Of a DNA stretch of 32,473 nt, positions 29,754 to 32,473 are shown piece by piece. The translations under genes were made by a program, and so were the position numbers. Position 1 is the first letter of the stretch, and every line of letters begins with the position of its first letter. The notes below the pieces were generated by a model. The model made no database searches and had not been told where the DNA came from. It saw only the letters and a program-made list of their open reading frames with translations. The DNA comes from Phoronis australis (Eukaryota > Phoronida > Phoronidae): the NCBI GenBank assembly GCA_002633005.1, contig NMRA01000081.1:757501-789973 (forward strand), read 5' to 3'.

Positions 29754-30539
29754 AAATAGATTGTTTTTATGAACAGGAAGAATGGACTTGTGACAATCTT
29801 GAAAATGACATAGTTGCTAACGTTCAACAATCCAGTCGATATCTATTGAAATTGATTTCTACTTGCTCTCTCGTCCAAATAAATGGAAAAACGCACGTGA
29901 ATCGGTTTGTTTATTAGGCCTATTAGACCTAATTAGGTATTCAAGATGGTAGTCGTGGTCGTGGACTCGAATGTTGGGCAATTCTATAAGAAATCTTAAT
30001 TTCTGGCCGTGTACAATTTTGGATGTACCGACTTTTTGATGTTGAATTCTGACTAACATTACGAGGGTATTGACTAGATGAGCATTGTGCAAGACATGAG
30101 ATTGAGAGAAAACAAAGGCTCAACTGTCAGGAACATGTATGATAAATATGTGACTTGTTTTACCAAGACACTTTATTGTCTTTATTCTGACTCTCGGCTT
30201 CGTGGAAGACTAGACCTTGCTGCTGAAATCTTTACCTCCTTGTTATAATTTTTGGACTTAGTCAACATTGGCATCTCTAGTATGAATGTCACATTCTTTT
30301 TTGAGTAAAATGATAACGCATACTGTTTGAAACACATCTATATAGACTTCCATTTAAAGTTATTGAATATTAAACGAATCGTCTTTGTTTTAGCAATGAC
30401 ACTTTATTCCATGTCACTGTACTATGTTATGGCATGTGTGGATACACCACTGCAATAATTTAACGATGTTAATGTTCAATTTAAAAGTTTTTCTTTGAAA
30501 CAATTACTTAAAGCGGTGGTAAATCAGACAATTTGCTTC
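29754..30539. other. AT-rich stretch without recognisable gene
   Basis: No recognised coding. A small palindromic cluster around 29915-29937 (TTAGGCCTATTAGACCTAAT) stands out slightly. Confidence 0.45.
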
Positions 30540-31010
30540 TTTGCACTATTATTCTAATCCCATCTATATCATTGTTAGATTTTGCACTTCCTATTATTTC
30601 CATCTACTGTTACTAGAGTTTACACAAATTTGTTATCAATGTTATTATTCCAGTCTATATTATTTTTAATTTTCCACAAATTTCCGGTCTATACTATTAT
30701 TCCTTAGAATTTGCTGTTTTGCATTATTATTCTCTTCTATATCATTATTAGATTTTACCTAAATTTGTAACCAGTATTATTATTCCAGTCTATACTATGT
30801 TTAAATTTCCACAAATTTGCCGTCTATACCATTATTCCATTCTATAACTATTATTAATTTTTTCCGACAATTTCTGGTCTATACTATTATTCTACTTTTC
30901 TAGTGGCAAAAATGTTGGGTCTATACTATTATTAGAGTCTCTACCATTATTAAAAATCGTGAAATTTTCCAGTCTATACTATTATTGCTGTCTCTACAAC
31001 TATTCGGAAC
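30540..31010 (+). repeat. Degenerate AT-rich tandem repeat with GTCTATACTATTATT core
   Basis: GTCTATACTATTATT or a close variant occurs about every 50-80 bp (near 30690, 30788, 30877, 30929, 30972), alternating with TTCCACAAATTT-like blocks (30674, 30809). The spacing is irregular, so it is an old or unstable array. Confidence 0.7.
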
Positions 31011-31733
31011 TCCAGAGTAGCTAATGATCCTGTAGGAGTACAACACTGGTATTGCGTATACATTAACCTTACACGACACGTCCCTGCGTCAGTCCATCCA
31101 TAGCCTCCCTTTCTTCCCTCATTCAACAGGGGGCCTCGATCTCGCATGACATTCTGATCACTTTAACAATGTTTACCCGAATTCATAATTTATTCAATTA
31201 TTTTTGGAGGTGTATTTTGGTTTGCTGAACCCCAACTCAATCTAACTGAATTCGTCTTGTCTACACCTCTGAAATATACAGACGATTGGAAACATTGGAG
31301 GCACGTGTTTCATTGTCCCACCTGACCTGATTTTTTCTTAGCAATTCGGACTTCAGTCTGTTTATTTTCTGTTGTAATTTGGACTGATTTAGAACAATTT
31401 TGAATCAAAGGCACTGAATCTATGAAAAAAACCCGTTAATTTAAAGTGTGGAAGTCACCACAAATTTTGAAACAAATTTCGAGAGATTAATTTGTCTAAC
31501 ATAGCTACTTGCTGTGATGACTTCATGGTGACTTGGGATTTTTTCCAGGTGGCCAAAGACAACCTTAAGTCCCATTGGTGAGCTGTAGGTTACCAAATTG
31601 AGCACTGGAGGTTTAGTTTACAATCAACGCGTTGCATTGCACTTGTTCGTTGTGAGAAATGATTTATCTTTCAACTACTCATTGGTAATCACTGTTATTA
31701 ACATACATTGACATGTGTATTTTGTTTACCCAG
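31011..31733. other. Stretch without recognisable gene; putative intron end
   Basis: No domain-bearing frame or repeat noticed. It ends with the acceptor ATTTTGTTTACCCAG at 31719-31733. Confidence 0.45.
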
Positions 31734-32037
31734 GTCGGTTGGAGCACAGCCCTTAGAGGCCATGTCGGGCAGATCTCATGCAGATGAGAGACCTGGAGCC
31801 AGCCAAGCAGGCCCTGCTACACCTTTAGCACAGAGTGCACAAAGTCGGGGGAGAAGGAGTGGTACTGAGGGTGATGGCAATGATAGTGCTGCTGGTTTGA
31901 GGTTGAACAGCCAAGGTCAAACAACAGGAAGCGCAGTTAAAAGCAGTGCTGGCCCTCAGACACCTGTAACGAAGGTTGGTAGGCAGTTATGTTTTGACAC
32001 CAAGCATGGGGTATTAGCTCGTACAGGTGCTGCATAG
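31734..32037 (+). CDS. Candidate terminal exon, low-complexity protein
   Basis: This exon follows ATTTTGTTTACCCAG and runs open to TAG 32035-32037, with AATAAA 13 bases further. It starts in phase 2, matching the end of 24958-25015, and adds SVGAQPLEAMSGRSHADERP, a Gly/Ser/Gln/Ala-rich middle (SAQSRGRRSGTEGDGNDSAA) and a less simple end, TPVTKVGRQLCFDTKHGVLA. The three exons together give 372 coding bases, an exact multiple of three, for 123 residues. The composition suggests an intrinsically disordered protein. I do not recognise it; other exons may exist in the 6.7-kb intron. Confidence 0.45.
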
Positions 32038-32049
32038 GAGCTTGAAAAT

Positions 32050-32055
32050 AATAAA
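32050..32055 (+). terminator. AATAAA polyadenylation signal
   Basis: A canonical AATAAA lies 13 bases after the stop codon of the candidate terminal exon. Such hexamers are frequent in AT-rich DNA, so support comes mainly from its position. Confidence 0.4.
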
Positions 32056-32230
32056 GCCACTGTTTTGCTGTAACAGTTATCTATACAGCATGTTATAGAT
32101 TAGAGTTTTTTTGCATCAAATTTTCTTTTAGACATGTTGTGTTAAAAACAGGCTGATATATGTTATTCTGTAATATGTAACTTGAATGTGTATCTAGTAT
32201 TTGGCTTTGTTTAAATTTTTTCTTACTACC

Positions 32231-32473
32231 TTAAAGGCGAAGGCAACCTTTTTCCATGTCATTTTGAGCTAAAATATGGTTGGTTGGTTATCCTAGACAT
32301 ATTTTCCACTTAATTACAGCTTTTCGTAATTTTATAGATTACTCGTCTGCTACTCCGGAAGTGACGTTTTAGGAGGCAAGCGTTTCCCGCCACTTGGTTT
32401 TGCGTTGACTTTACCGTGCGAATCTGTTCTATTCTACTTTGTTTTGTGCTGTTTTTCAACAATTGTCGCCACC
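32231..32473 (+). mobile_element. Third copy of the THAP/TTAA element, left end, running off the window
   Basis: TTAA at 32231-32234 is followed by AGGCGAAGGCAACCTTTTTC and about 170 bp that follow the left arm at 19544-19715 (CCACTTAATTACAGCTTTTC, CTACTCCGGAAGTGACGTTT, GGAGGCAAG). After about 32390 it departs from that arm. No THAP ATG is seen before the window ends, so this may be a different subfamily. Confidence 0.85.

Noticed and set aside
22564-31010. CRISPR-like array among the tandem repeats
   Set aside because: The repeats are adjacent or irregular without unique spacers of even size, and the sequence is clearly from an animal.
1-32473. A novel multi-gene defence or metabolic system
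   Set aside because: No set of intact, co-oriented genes exists here; coding content is two EMG1 exons, candidate exons and transposon relics.

Overview
This window is nuclear DNA from an animal, most likely a marine invertebrate. There are no bacterial-style operons or ribosome binding sites. It has spliced exons with GT/AG borders, a recognisable eukaryotic ribosome-biogenesis gene, and relics of animal transposon families: L1-like and RNase H-bearing LINEs, PIF/Harbinger with MADF, a THAP-bearing element flanked by TTAA, and TA-flanked MITEs. The species cannot be fixed from sequence alone.

Layout. 1-1830 holds two diverged tandem arrays (period about 139 bp and about 292 bp). 1872-1992 is a cluster of DR1, E-box and CRE-like motifs, and next to it is an 806-bp fold-back element (1979-2784) whose right arm carries a 4 x 15-bp expansion. 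2785-5700 is a nest: a minus-strand LINE split by a 5'-truncated plus-strand L1-like LINE, with a near-identical short duplication at both junctions. 6502-8571 is a deleted PIF/Harbinger element with convergent relics of its MADF protein and DDE transposase, followed by a HIRAN-like reading frame (8588-8936). 10640-11600 is a LINE fragment with a broken RNase H domain.

The clearest host gene is EMG1/NEP1 on the minus strand. Two exons, 15646-15747 and 11620-11761, have exact splice sites and matching phase. They are separated by a 3.9-kb intron that contains, on the opposite strand, an unrecognised, damaged protein-coding region (12990-14603). The other EMG1 exons were not found. 17963-18245 is a tandem repeat. 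19540-20879 is a TTAA-flanked palindromic element with a broken THAP gene; a solo end lies at 21018-21096 and a third copy runs off the right edge (32231-32473).

23486-32037 may be a plus-strand three-exon gene encoding a 123-residue unrecognised protein. Its phases and splice sites agree, but it is a model only. Within its introns lie tandem repeats, a TA-flanked MITE with nested inverted repeats (26820-27640) and a tRNA-like SINE head. Most of the window is decayed mobile DNA. I see no intact multi-gene system. The most unusual objects are the palindromic THAP element, the fold-back element and the unrecognised intronic gene.
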